64,000 nucleotides of DNA from Selaginella tamariscina (GCA_003024785.1 PUQB01000151.1:62001-126000); one strand, 5' to 3'; numbered from the stretch's first letter, positions 36,540 through 49,962 are shown. Translations and numbers: made by a program. The notes: generated from the letters alone by a model not told the origin.

Positions 36540-37135
36540 CATATATATAACTTAAATTTAGTTTTCATAATATTACTTACAATTATTTATGTTAATGATA
36601 TTAAATTTGAAGACAAACAAAGCATACAACAACATTATTAAAACATATAACATTATAATTTTATATTCACAATTAATTATATAAGTATATTGTATATATT
36701 GAGTATATATAAAGTATAAAGAGTATATTATTACAATTTAAATCATATCATATACAAAGTATATAAAATATATATTCAATAACCTTATAATATATATACA
36801 TGCATATATATATATATATATACACTTTTCATTATATTATTTTAATTGTGCATATATATAATTTAAATTTAATTTTCACGATATTACTTGAAAGAGGTGT
36901 GAATCTATAAAATCTTACATACTTTATAATTATTTATGTTAATGATATTAAGTTTGAAGACAAACAAAGCATATAACAACGTTATTAAAATATATAACAT
37001 TATAATTTTATATTCACAATTATATTATAAGTATATTGTATATATTGAGTATATATAAAGTATATAGATTATATTATACGATTTAAATCATATAATATAT
37101 AAAGAGTATAAAATATATATTTAATAAACTTAATA
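36540..37135 (+). repeat. Local direct duplication of ~250-280 bp
   Basis: 36540-36790 and 36848-37135 share ATTATTTATGTTAATGATAT, TTTGAAGACAAACAAAGCAT and ATTGTATATATTGAGTATAT in order, with small gaps. Confidence 0.85.
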
Positions 37136-39476
37136 TATATATATATATATATATAATATATATATATATATAATCTTTTTAAGTGTTTCTTTTATTATTT
37201 ATTTTTTTATTTTAAGATGTTAAGTTCTTTCTTTGTTTTTTACTTTATAAGTTTTTTGAGTGAACCTTAAAACATACTTTTTTTCATTAATTTTTAAAAA
37301 AATTAAATTAGCCTTTATTTACAAATTTTAAATTTAACATATTCTTATCTTTTTCAAACTTTTTATCTTTTATTTACTATTAATCTTGAAATCTCAAAAT
37401 AAATTTTTTAACTTTTTAAGTGAAAAAGATCAGTATAAACACTTATGTTTTTGTTAAATTTTATCAATATGCTATATTATATATAAGTTATTTCTTATTT
37501 TTAATAGGTAAGTTAATTATGTATGTATTTTATAAAATTATATCAAGGTATTCACTATCACATTTGTCATTTAATCTCAATAAGTTATGTATATGTATTA
37601 ACTTAATTTATAATTAAGTAATCTTTTAACTTAATTAATTATGAAACTATTACAATTGAATGCTTCTTAAAATAAACATTAATATTTACTATTTTCTATT
37701 TTATTTAAAATACTAGGCCCATTAATTAGTTTTATGGTAAATAAGATTAATAATAACTTAATGCTCTATTTTCATTTAAATTATTAATCACCAAGAGCGA
37801 CTTTTATTTTAATGACTTTTATAAACTTTAACTAAAATTTTATATTAATTTTAATTTTCTCATAAGCATATAAATCTTTCTTAATTTACTTAAGTATGGA
37901 TTTGTTTATATACATACAGATAGACAACACACACATTAATCATTAAGTTAATTATTTTAATAATTTTATATGCATTTAAAAGATATAAATTAAAGACAAT
38001 ACATACATGATTGGTATATATAATTTTCTTAAATGCATTTTTTAAAAAATTTTTTAATATTTATTAATTAGTTTAAATATCACTAGTATAAAGAGTGAAT
38101 GTATATCAATAATCGTCTTATATATATATAAAAGATTTTAGTGGATGGTAACTATATAAATAGAATCAAAATGTTAATTCAAAATTAAAAAGTATAGTCT
38201 ATTAATTCTTTAAATAATAAAAAAATTATTATAGAAATTAAATTAATAATTTATAACAATTATTTTATTATTTTAACATTAAATATCTTAGTGTACATTG
38301 AAATGGATAATTTATGTATATTACAATTTTAAATTTATAATTTTCAATTATGAATCTTTTTTCTCATTATTAACATTATATTATTTAAGGTTTATTATTC
38401 CTCATTTTCATTATTTATTATATATTTCTTCTTGACTTTATTTTCTTGCAAGAGCTTATAAATATATTACCGGTTATGCGAGAGTCATTATTCCGGGCCT
38501 GTTTATATATATCTCCTTTTCTTTTATAAATTCATATTTTATAATATGTTTATTGATATTAATAAAACTTTGATACTTTTAATAATTATGTATGTATATA
38601 TATCTTATATAATAAGTTATTAAAAATTGATAATAAAATTAATATTTATATTACAACAAATAATCCAAATAATAAAGTATATTCTTACTAATAAACAATT
38701 AAAATGATAATGATATAAATATGTAAGATAACATTTTATCATTTTTTCTTTAGTATAGTCAAATTATTATTTTTCATATTGAGGTTAAATTATATAAGTA
38801 CATTATTGATTTGACTATTAAATAATATAGTGTAATTACTTGTAAATGATATAAAAGATATTTTTAGTACATGTTTGCACTCATTATAATTATAGTATTC
38901 ATGTTTATTAAATAAAATGTAAATACGTACTATCACTTATATAACTTAAAGTTTAATTATAAAAATACACTTAAAACAAATTATTTCATATTATTTAAAT
39001 TATTATATTTACTCAACATACATTAATATAATTAATAATAGACATCAAATTTTAATGCAATAGATGGTATTATTTTTTTTTTTTAAAAAACTAAAAATAT
39101 TTAAGAACTTTAAAAATTGCAAAGTTATAAATTTAATATTAAGATTCAAATTTGTAAATTAATAAATTAAAAAGTTCTAAATTTATTATTAAGATTCTAA
39201 ATAGAATTAATAATATTTTAAAAGTTATGAAATTCAAAAGTCACAATTTAATTAGATTCAAAAGTAGAAAACTTAATAAAATTAATAGTACCTTAAAACA
39301 AAATAGCACATCAGAAAAATAATTTTAAAAAAAATCCTTAATAAGGAATTTTTTTTTTAAACAAATTACAAATCAAATTTTTTTTTAAAAAGATAAAAAT
39401 GTAATTAATAATGAAAAATTATTAAAAAAAAAACAAAACATATACTGTTACCATACCATGATGCTTAACAATCTTT

Positions 39477-39478
<2 letters not shown>

Positions 39479-39515
<37 letters not shown>
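39479..39515. repeat. (CA)n microsatellite
   Basis: Pure AC dinucleotide, just downstream of the DNAI7 stop codon. Confidence 0.95.
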
Positions 39516-39518
<3 letters not shown>

Positions 39519-39538
39519 TTATATATAGGAAATCTTTT

Positions 39539-41950
39539 TTAATCAATTAAAATTATAGTTAAATGTACTAACCAGCAGGAGCTGGTGTTTGGAACTTGAG
39601 TTTGAGCTTCACCTTGAGGGGCTACTGGCACTGCTACACCTGTAAAATATTTATACTTCTAACATAGTACATGTGTGTGTGTGTGTTTAAAAATTCATAT
39701 CTACGTATACCTATGCATAAGAACACTTCTACATATACATACATACCTATATATAGTGTATACACACAAGAATGGGCGTGTTATATGCTCTCTCTCAAAC
39801 ACACGCACCACACGCACGCACCTTGAGAGACATGTTGAGCTTCAGCAGTTGATGCTTCTGCTTCAGGTGCAACTGGGGCAGCTTCTTCAGGTGGAGGCGG
39901 AGGTGGGGTGGGAGGTGGTGGAGGTGGGAGGGGTTCACCGGCACTAAACAGTTTCAGTGCATAGGCAAGGTCTTTTAAGGCTTCTGTGTACCCAGGAGAG
40001 CCCGTCTCCATTTTCTTAATTGAATCCTCCGAACACTTCCCACGTAGTGTCACCAGTAAACTTGCATGATACTGTACACATTGAAAACACATATATATGT
40101 ATGCGTGCGTGTCATGTTTAAGGTTAAACTAGAGAAAGCAGAAAAAAATTATCAAACTTGCCCTCTAATATTATATAATTATCAAAATGATCTTCTAGTT
40201 TTATATAATTCTCAAATTGGGATTTGACTCATACACACACATAATCACATAAATAAATATATTTATCATTTAAGTTGCTATTTTAGCTTTAAACGATTAT
40301 TGCAGCGTAAGTGTGTGTTCTGATTAGTACTTAAGGCCAATTTGAGAATATATAAAAACTAAAGGGTCAGTTCCATCATTTTCCCAATATATATTGAATA
40401 TATATACCTCAGTGGTGAACTCTTCCTTATATTCTGGTGACTTGAACTCTGTCAAATTAAGTAAGGCATTCCTTTTTGTTTGTAAAGAACATGCAACACA
40501 TTCTTGCTCTACATAGCGAGAATACACTCTGTTAAATATCATCACTTATATAATAAGTTAAGTGAATACCTTATCAAATGTGGGCGGTACTTAGGCTCAG
40601 GAATCTCTAAGAAACGGAATATGCAAGTTTGGGTATCTGCATGAGCATTCCATTTACTACTTGCAAAAGCAAATGCCGGGGCTGCCATAGCCATATCTCG
40701 ACATGCATACATCTCCACCTCCGCATCCTTTCATAGCTAAGCACAAACATACGCTTCAGTAAACCTTAATGTGTGTGCGTGCGTGCGTGTGCATTGTTAT
40801 GTTCTTTATGCAGTATGCATGTAAGTTATATGTATATGTAGAATGCACAGTATGGCTTTCATATCATATATATAATATAAGTAATTAGTGGTTCATATAA
40901 TCATTATGAGCTGACCTTCATTGTCGTCTTCACGTGTTTTAAATCATCCTCGTCTGGAAGGATATGTACACCGCATTTTGATAGCCTCTGCGTACAAATC
41001 ATGTCACGTATACGTGTGCCTGTGTGATTGTTTATAGGAAAATTTCCGTTTTAGCCCTTAGACATTAAAAGCTTCACATTTCTGAAAATAAATTTACTCA
41101 GGTTTTCAAATAATATTTATATTTTTCCCTCCTATACAAAAAACTTGCCATACACACTGATACCACACATACACATACACGCACGTACCTGTAACAAGAC
41201 ACGAGGAGCCAATTTTTGGCCATGCAAATGCTTACATTCAGGAAAGAGAGGCTCAATAAGTTCACACCATCCATCTCCAACCTCAAACTTGATAGTTAAT
41301 GCAGCTGTATATAGCGTTAATACACCTTCGCTCTCTGATACTGGGTTTATATTCCATTTTACAAATGGGAATTGCCTCACTCGACTCTGTAAACAAAGTA
41401 CTGAACGCGTGTGTGTGTGTGTGCGTGTGCAGTTGCATGTATGTATAATATCTATTTGTGTATATTAAGTATATTTGTATATATACAACGTGTACTAAGC
41501 TGCTTTAAAATACACAAAACACACACCTGAACTATTGCATGGGGTCCTTATCACTATTTTTCGAAAGTTAACTTGCGCGAATGTGGCTCATACACAACCT
41601 CGTTTATATTATCAAATTTCCAACAATGCTCTTCCTGAAAAAGAATATATTCATAAATATCGAACATATACTGTATATATTAGTATACATGTATATATAC
41701 ACACACATATATATATACTATATGTTACGTATGATAATGGGAATGTAAACCATACCGCATACCAGCATGCAATCTTTGGAACCGGATCAAAATGAATAAT
41801 TGTATTTGGCAAAGTATATGAGATGATAATAGGGGGTATCACATTCCCAGGCCCCAATGGAACTCCAACAAAGGGATATTCCACTGGTATAGTGGCTGTT
41901 GATAATGGAGTAACTGCAAAATAAAATTAATAGTAATGTAGAATGAATGT

Positions 41951-42004
<54 letters not shown>

Positions 42005-42583
42005 TTAATAATACGCTTTAGATGTATACTGTAACTACTATAACACCTATTACTGTAATTTATTTTAAAGTTATTTAATTATAATTTGATTTATTAAAAG
42101 AATTAATCAAATGCATGCCTTTTTCAAATGTCCATTCCTTAACTGTCTTTGAAAGTGGTGGTAGTTGGACAATCTCAAACCTGAATGCGCCACCCTACAT
42201 TCATATTATAACTATAAGTATTAATAAACACATTATTACTAACAATGTAAATACATATCAAATTACGTAATTTAATAAATATAATGTGGAATATCATAAC
42301 AACTTACCAAAGACATGTATATGTCATTGGACTTGTAAAGAGGGTCAGTAACTTGGTGGTACATACGGACGGCCACGTGTGCAAATACGAATGGCTTAGG
42401 AACTTCAACAAACAAATTGATTGGTGGAAATTCTAGATTCCTGCCACGTGGATTCTTTGCATGGTTTGCCCACAGTGCAAGCTTCCACTCGCCTTGTCCG
42501 GCAAATAAGCTGCTTTCATTTGTTTTTTTGTAATAATCATGGGATTTCTGCGTAAAGAAAATGAAACTATATAAGCATATACA

Positions 42584-42670
<87 letters not shown>

Positions 42671-43153
42671 ACACACACACACACACACGTACTTCAAGAA
42701 GATAAGCTGTGGTATGATCAAGCCGTCTGTTTGCCAAATCTTCTAGCTGCTTCATATAGTCCCGATATCTAAAATAAACATATAATGATAGATATGTTTT
42801 TATATAAGGTTCTCATGGATATGTATATGTATATATGTAAGAAGTGTACTTTGCAGCTAGCTCTGGCCTTCCTCTCTGATCTGCTATCAAAGCAAGCTCT
42901 TCTGCACCTGCAAAAATCTTTATAACACGAAAATCTGTGATATTTTTTCCTAGTATACGGTGCGAGTGTGTATACATGTATGTGTTGTGAAAGTATAGAC
43001 TTACTGAGTAAATGTCCGTGATTGTACGTATCATATCGTGTATGTCTGTGTCATATCCTTCTCGCATTACATTCAAATAGCCATTCATGCTAGGATCATC
43101 TCCAGCATATGGGAGTGCACCCGGTTCCACATAACGTTTCCACTGTATCAAAA

Positions 43154-43222
<69 letters not shown>

Positions 43223-43735
43223 GTAGTCACATATAAACATAGACGTATATACGAGCCTTGTGGGTGATGTGTATGTGTGTGGTACATACTTCTGCAGCAC
43301 CTTCAACCTCTGCTTCATGTTTAGCAAGAAGCTCCCTTCGTTTAGATAAGACAGGCTCTAAACTTTCCCATTCACTAACAATACGATCCCGTTCTGCCTT
43401 AAGCCGAGCTTGCTCCGCTTCCCATGCTAATCGGGCTTCCTCTGCTAATCTCTGCCTTTCTTCTTCTTCTAGTCTCAACTTCTCTGTACAAAGCATATGT
43501 GTATACATACATGTACGTATATATGTATGTGTGTGTGTGTTTCATCATAACTATACCTTCAGCAGCCTTTCGAGCTTCTTCTTTCTTCCTCTCTAGAATA
43601 CAAAGGTCAAGAGGAATGTATATCAACCATTATATGAATATTTATAAGTGTATATGGATAAGTACCTTTCTCTTTCTTTTTGAGGGCTTTGAGCTCTTTC
43701 TTGGAGAGCTTCTTCTGATCACCTTTGGGAGCCAT
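39539..43735 (-). CDS. DNAI7: Axonemal dynein-associated protein DNAI7 (CASC1/IC97)
   Basis: Homologue of the IC97/CASC1 protein that associates with inner-arm dynein in cilia and flagella. Sixteen exons: 43666-43735, 43557-43592, 43290-43483, 43005-43142, 42850-42907, 42693-42768, 42308-42547, 42119-42194, 41756-41913, 41527-41634, 41189-41386, 40916-40987, 40570-40727, 40408-40528, 39822-40071, 39539-39639. About 680 residues. It begins MAPKGDQKKLSKKELKALKK and continues into a charged coiled coil (RLEEEERQRLAEEARLAWE) and WKRYVEPGALPYAGD. Family landmarks then follow: ALWANHAKNPRGRNLEF, VEVPKPFVFAHVAVRMYH, HFDPVPKIACWYAEEHCWKF and AFAFASSKWNAHADT. It ends in a Pro-rich tail. Indels: a lost G at the exon 4 donor (43004) and a +1/-1 pair in exon 10. 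The exon 8 donor is GC. The 3' end is tentative, since a donor-like GTTAGT lies in the last exon. Confidence 0.85.
41952..42001. repeat. (AG)n microsatellite in a DNAI7 intron
   Basis: 50 bp of AG dinucleotide in the intron between exons 8 and 9. Confidence 0.95.
42590..42690. repeat. (CT)n(CA)n compound microsatellite in a DNAI7 intron
   Basis: On the sense (minus) strand the donor GTACGT at 42692 runs directly into (GT)n and then (GA)n, about 100 bp in all. Confidence 0.95.
43157..43219. repeat. (GT)n(AG)n microsatellite in a DNAI7 intron
   Basis: GT run followed by an AG run, about 60 bp, ending 15 bp from the exon 4 acceptor. Confidence 0.95.
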
Positions 43736-44256
43736 CTTCCAACACTAGAAATCTACTTACAAACTCGGATACAATGTGCCCTCCTAACTGCCTCCATTTC
43801 CAACCCTAAAAATGAGCCCTAAAATATTATATATTTCATGTATTGCATGAGTATGTAATACATGTATACGTGTAACATGTGTAGTGAGCCACCAGTGTAT
43901 TTATGCGTGCGTGTGCGTGTGTGATAAAACTAAAAAGTTGGGTTTGTATGTTAATCAAAGGCAAAAATGTTAAGCTAATTAAAAGAATATATGTCATGGT
44001 ACTTTATAACTACATACACATACACATATTACAGAGTTATTGATCCTTTTTTTCTAATATTTTATTTACTATTATAATATAATAAAATTAATATATGCAC
44101 TATAATAACTAATAAGCTATATCAACTATAAAATATAATTATATTGGGTATTTACTCATCAAAATCAGTTTTGGTTTTGTTTTCATTAAATTTTCATATC
44201 CGTTAACTTTACAATATATATCCAAATATAAATTCTACTATATTCTTGATGCAAAA

Positions 44257-44320
44257 AATATTCTATAGGAATATTCCCACCGGGAATGATTAAAGCTATA
44301 ATTAACTTAAACACAATTAA
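44257..44320 (+). repeat. Left arm of an inverted repeat flanking S2P
   Basis: Contains AATATTCTATAGGAATATTC and CACCGGGAAT, then a 23-bp segment (44298-44320) that is a perfect reverse complement of 47810-47832. The outer part pairs with 47833-47865 with about four mismatches. Confidence 0.85.
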
Positions 44321-44941
44321 GTACGCTGGATTATTCGTTTTGAATAGAACTTTTCAGAAGCCTGCTCCACATTTGTATACTTTATCAGTATGTATTTATA
44401 ATACATATGGCACATGTGTACGTACGTATGCATACAACAGATGTATATATAGAGATTTAATATATGTATATATGTTGTACGGAGACACATATATATGTGT
44501 GTGTGGGTCTATGTACGCCGCCAACATAAACTAGATATAACACAGTCATCACAAATATAAAGGCTCTCTCTCTCTCACACACACACTCATCGTAGATTTA
44601 TATAAGTGAATGGTCTAGATTTAATCTTAGATTAGAGAGAAAATAATAGATTAATGAATTAGGGAAATTACAAATATTATACATATATAAGCTATAAAAA
44701 TATGTATATTGATGTAAATATATGCATGCGTATAAAAGAATATAGTTTGATAATATATCTCTACATTGTAAGTAATTAAAAAGTAAACCACTAATATAAT
44801 TATTAAATTGTTAATCTTATTATTATAAATATTAAAACACAAAAGATTTTTAAATTTACATACATACACATGTAAAAAACTCGACAACATTACGTTATTA
44901 CATATGAATACAATATTTACTAGATTCGTAGAATATTCTCC

Positions 44942-44965
44942 CTAGGGTTTAGGATTTTAGGGTTC
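44942..44965 (+). promoter_or_regulatory. Telo-box-like motifs before S2P
   Basis: CTAGGGTTTA at 44942-44951 and TTTTAGGGTTC at 44955-44965, directly before the ATG at 44966. Confidence 0.5.
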
Positions 44966-45935
44966 ATGGGACTCTGTATCTTCAGATTCAGGGTAGATTG
45001 GTTCAACCGCATTGTTCTATCACTGCCTGACAAGTACCATGAGTAAGTTATATGACAAATTTGTTAGATTTATTGATGAAATAAATTGCAGGTTTTTAAG
45101 ACTGTGGTTTAACATTGGAGCAATCTTTGCACTATTGACGCTTGTTCTATCAATTTTGGTAAACTAAACTTAATTATAATTAAGACATATATATATATGT
45201 GCAGAACTACATTTAATTATTAAAGGAGTTTAATAGAACTGAATATTAAAATAATATCTATATAAACATGTTTAATGACCACTTAGTCAAAATCTAATAA
45301 AAAGCATGACTATTTGTTTTATAACGAAGGAATATGTTTTGAACATAAGAATTTGGATATATGTATTTCTGTATGTGTGTTATATGTTAGATTATCTGAA
45401 TATCTATATATATATATATATATGATGAAAATATTCCAGGTTCTTTTGTGGCAAGCAGTACTCTTTATACAGAGCTTATTATCTTTGAGCTACAATAATA
45501 GTTCGCTTGTAACTCCAATTGTAAGTTATATATATTTATTGTGTGTGTGTGTGCGTGCTTGCGTGCGTGCGTGCTAACATGTATGTAAATTCTTCAGGTA
45601 CCAGGGATAAATGTGCCATGGATTGATGCCGTGTATTTATCTCTTGCCACAACAATTGCATTAGCATTTCATGAATTTGGACATGCACTAGCAGCTGGAA
45701 GGTTACTAGTTTGGTTTTATTAACTAAATTTATAATTAAATTTGTATACTAGTTGTTTTTTAATTACAGTGAAGGGGTTCCAACAGAATACGTAGAAGTT
45801 ATATTTCTTTTCGTTATTTCGGGAGCTCTTGTTGCTTTAAGTGAAGATGCTTTAGGTTCCTGTCCTCATTGAAGCTTCTTCGTATATACTGTGCCGGTGT
45901 CTGGCATAACATTGTGGTATGTATAGCGTGTGTAC

Positions 45936-45975
<40 letters not shown>

Positions 45976-47475
45976 AACATCTATATGGATATACGTGTGC
46001 ATACGTACAGACACATATTATCATGTTATCTTATTAACACTGATTTATATTGTTTAGTTATCTATGGGATGCTGGCTTTTATTAAAATTCCTTCCGCTTC
46101 TTCTTCTACCCATGTTCATCCATGGTGTTGGCCCTGTGGTAAGTCGTATATACACAATCAAATACACACTTGTTAACACACACACACACACATAATAGAT
46201 AGATAGATAGAGAGAGAGCTAAACTTATATAATTCATCTGCTGTTATACAATAAGTGCATACTATTTGACAGTGTAAGTATTTTTCCGGCGTACCACACG
46301 CATATAGGTATCTATTATCTACGCGTGTGTGTACATATATGCGTACTAACTTGAACATTATAGGTTAAGCAAATCGATCCTCAGTTGCCTTGACACCACA
46401 TTTAAGAAACGGTGATATAATTAAGGGAGTAAACAGGATACCAATTTACTCAACAAGAGAATACTCCGAGAATATTTCAAAGAATCCGGGGTTTTGCATA
46501 CCGTACAGCAAACCTGGTACAGTTTGCAGTAACGACACGATGCAGTTTGATTCAAAACCTATTATCTGGTGGGCTATGAACACAGTTGTTTTAACACGAG
46601 CGAGATTCTTGGATTAAAAAGATGTCAAGAATCTATCTCATGTTCAGAGGTACATGCGATATATACACACATCTATGTATATATACTCACACAACTCTGT
46701 GTGTGTGTGTGTGTGTTGATTGGCCTAGGAACACAAGTCACATACACATGTACAGATATATACAGTGCACCTTATAAACTTATCTGCATTTTTTTATGTA
46801 TATAGAAGTTGATTGTTTATAGTATGTTTCCTGAAAACGTATATATAATCTCTCTCTCTCTCACACACACACGCACACGCACACGCACATGTTACTAAAA
46901 ACTTATCTTTGCAGATGGAACAATGCATGATGCCTAAGGTTCCAGTTACACAAATTGCATATGCTAATTCATCGACTAATTGTGGATTAATTTCTCCAAA
47001 ACATTTCTTTGGAAATCCCTGTGAGAAAAACATCACATATGTTGGTCCAGCTGAAGAACTACTTCAGTTTCTACGGTTTGCTGATTATTTACCACGGTTT
47101 AACTTCGGTTTAGAGTATATTCCAGGCATAATTGAGAAGTTTTTGGTATATACTCTGGGTGTTTCGGGAACTCTGGCACTTTTTAACACCATTCCAGTAA
47201 GTTATTTCTATATTTAATTGATTATATAATAATATTTATATATTCTTATCTTTAAATTATTTATTTATTGTTATTAATAATTTAAATTACAGGTGGTTTA
47301 TTTTGATGGGCTGGAAATATTGAGGTCAGCACTGAATTTGGCAAGGGAAAGATTGTCAAGTTATGAACGGAAAACAATGTTGAAAGCATGCCATTTATTT
47401 GGAAGCATTCTATTTATAATGGCAATTTGTTCAGGCTTAGTACCCATTGTGCTTCCGTTACTTAATATTAATTAA
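44966..47475 (+). CDS. S2P: Site-2 protease (S2P, MBTPS2 family, M50 metalloprotease)
   Basis: Intramembrane zinc protease that releases membrane-bound transcription factors in the Golgi. Nine exons: 44966-45042, 45092-45158, 45440-45520, 45598-45701, 45770-45916, 46058-46138, 46364-46649, 46915-47196, 47293-47475. About 435 residues. The catalytic HExxH is in ALAFHEFGHALAAG (exon 4), and the second metal-binding motif is in FNTIPVVYFDGLEIL (exons 8-9). Several hydrophobic helices flank both (FNIGAIFALLTLVLSIL; LLLKFLPLLLLPMFI). A PDZ-like loop (LTPHLRNGDIIKGVN) and a Cys-rich lumenal region lie between. Single missing bases near 45857, 46393 and 46590 must be bridged; all splice phases then agree. 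The whole gene lies between inverted-repeat arms. It is divergent from DNAI7. Confidence 0.88.
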
Positions 47476-49066
47476 TCTACAAGTTATTGTGTATTACTGG
47501 TTATACAAGCATACATATTCATATGGATACAGGTTTATACACACACACACATACAGATATGTAAATAAAATGTGTGTGTGAGAGAGAAAGACAGCTTTAT
47601 ATTTGGTATCACACACGTATATGCAACAATACATATACCTTTCCATATAGTGAGTGTATCCATAAAGAATATGCATACGTACGTACACATATGCCATATG
47701 TATTATATATACATACTGATAAAGTATACGATTGTAGTGCAGGCTTTTGAAAAGTTCTATTCAATGGTACCTACTAGATCTTTTGCTTAAACTGCTTAAG
47801 CTCGAAGAATTAATTGTGTTTAAGTTAATTATATTCCCGGTCGGGAATATTCCCGGTAGAATATTAAGCATGATTTATAGTTTAAAACTTAACAGTTAAT
47901 TAATATTTTAATGTGTTAGTTAATCATTTAGAGACTGCACAATAGTTATATTAATTAATAGAGATTATTAATTAAAAACAGTGTTAATGTAAACAGGTTT
48001 GACTGTATATCATTAACTGACACAACACACGGAAAGTATGAGGCTTGAGTTGTCAACAACTTCGCAATCTTTCAACAGTTTTATATTGTTTTATTCACTT
48101 ACATATACGTACACATATGTGTATATGATACAAGTGTATTTAACATATCTATATGCATGTGTGTACATACGTATATCCATATGTAAGGATACAGATTCCA
48201 TGTATTTATGCATATAGCTATATATTATTTGTAAGTAAATATGTGACAACGTACCAGTCGCAGCGAAGAGGAACACGGAATCTTATATATATTATATAAA
48301 TAATATTATGTACATATGCTTCTAGTAGTCATATATTCATGTATAGCGACAGATTAAACAGAATATATATGAAAACATGTATATGTATGTAGTACGTAGC
48401 ACATATAATAACACAAGTGTATAAATAGACATTTATACTATATACATGCAATCTGTACACAGACATATACGTTATACATCATTGTGTGCGTGTGTGTATG
48501 TATGAGAGAGCGAGAAAGTAAATATTATACATTGCGTGTAAGCAGTGTAATTGTATATAAATAATATTTACTATTTAAAAACAAGTATAGAAACATACGT
48601 GTACGTAATCGTATATAAGTACGTAATCGTATATGTAAACTGTTTAACAAAAATTATGGACATTAATGAGGTTTAATTAACTTGTTAACATGCAAGCAAG
48701 TGCAATAATGCAGTCAAGTGAGTGTACTAGCATATGATCCGAAAAACAAAAACAAAATAAAAGAATATATATCTAAAATAATTATAAAAAAGAAATTAAG
48801 AAAAAAAAGTCCCTCAGTTCTTTCTCTTTTAAGGGAATTCTGTTCCTGGGTTGGAAACAAGCATCAATACCGCACATCAATATCATCGAGGGTTTATATA
48901 TCAGGTACTTCTTCTTATGTAGATCCATGTATATATTTTAATAAAATTTAATTGGGTATTTTATTTGAATTCTATGTATATTTTTAATTGGGTATATAGT
49001 TTTTTTTTATGGTGTTTAATTAATAATTTGTGTTCAGAGATGAGCAAATGATGTTCTTGGTGAGAA
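47476..49066. other. Intergenic DNA between S2P and the receptor kinase
   Basis: Holds the right inverted-repeat arm, many TATATA and TACGTA/ACGTAC motifs (47670-48640), and the 5' flank of the kinase gene. No gene recognised. Confidence 0.5.
47810..47865 (-). repeat. Right arm of an inverted repeat flanking S2P
   Basis: Reverse complement of the left arm at 44257-44320. Within it, ATTCCCGGTCGGGAAT (47833-47848) is itself a near-palindrome. The left arm has about 10 extra bases between the two conserved blocks. Confidence 0.85.
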
Positions 49067-49962
49067 ATGTGGACATACTTATACATTGTTTTAGTCTCCA
49101 TGTATTTGCAGCAAATCAAAGCCGATGGTAAGCAGCTATTAAATATATCGATCAAAGTATTAATAATATGATTATGTTTTCTTGTTTTTACATTGTATAT
49201 ATTATAGTTAAACATGTGTGTGTGTGGTGTGTGTGCCACACATACTTGTATCAAATGTATATATCTATTTATAAACCATTTAATAAAAAACTTAAGCGAA
49301 CCTGTCGAATGGTTGGTGTAACTTTGATTACACACACACAGACAGATACATATACATACATACATGCATGCATGCATGCATACACACACACATATGTGAT
49401 ATGTATATGTTGCAGGTTGTCCATATAGTTTCAATCACGGGCAAGGAATCAATCTTTGTGCAAACGTTACGTCAGGAGCTCCGTACAGATGATGCTCTGT
49501 TGTGAGGAAGTGTACGGAGTAGCAGTGTACGCGATTGCACAGTATACAAACGCCACAGGCAGAATGTTCTTGGAACATTCCATGGCCGACATATGTATCA
49601 ACTCATATAAGCAGGCGAGAAACTTCACACACATACATATACGTATTGTGTATGTACATGCATATATATCATATATGTAAAGACACACGCATAGTACATT
49701 GATGTATATGTCCATAGATACATGTATATACACAAAACTAAAACGTATATGTTACTATACAGGAGCTTATTGATCACAGGGGAATGTCCCCTGCTTTCTT
49801 CGAACAGTATATGCCCTCTTCCGGCATCGAGAATAACAAGTTATGCTTCTCCTTGTAACTTTGGTAAGATCTCTGAGCTCGTTAATGCCGTTGATTTGAA
49901 GAATGTATCTGATGCTTGTGGTCAACGTGGGAACAGAGGCTGCCAGGTTATATATATACACC

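Larger units (their letters stand above)
35961..39538. other. AT-rich intergenic DNA between convergent SAE2 and DNAI7
   Basis: No gene recognised. It contains a local direct duplication (36540-37135), long (AT)n tracts near 36800-36830 and 37135-37172, and a (CA)n run at 39479-39515. Confidence 0.6.
43736..44965. promoter_or_regulatory. Divergent intergenic region between DNAI7 and S2P
   Basis: 1.2 kb between two head-to-head genes. The DNAI7 side has AACCCTAAA (43802-43810) and GCCCTAAAA (43817-43825), and the S2P side has two telo-box-like motifs. An inverted-repeat arm at 44257-44320 lies on the S2P side. No other gene is visible. Confidence 0.5.
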
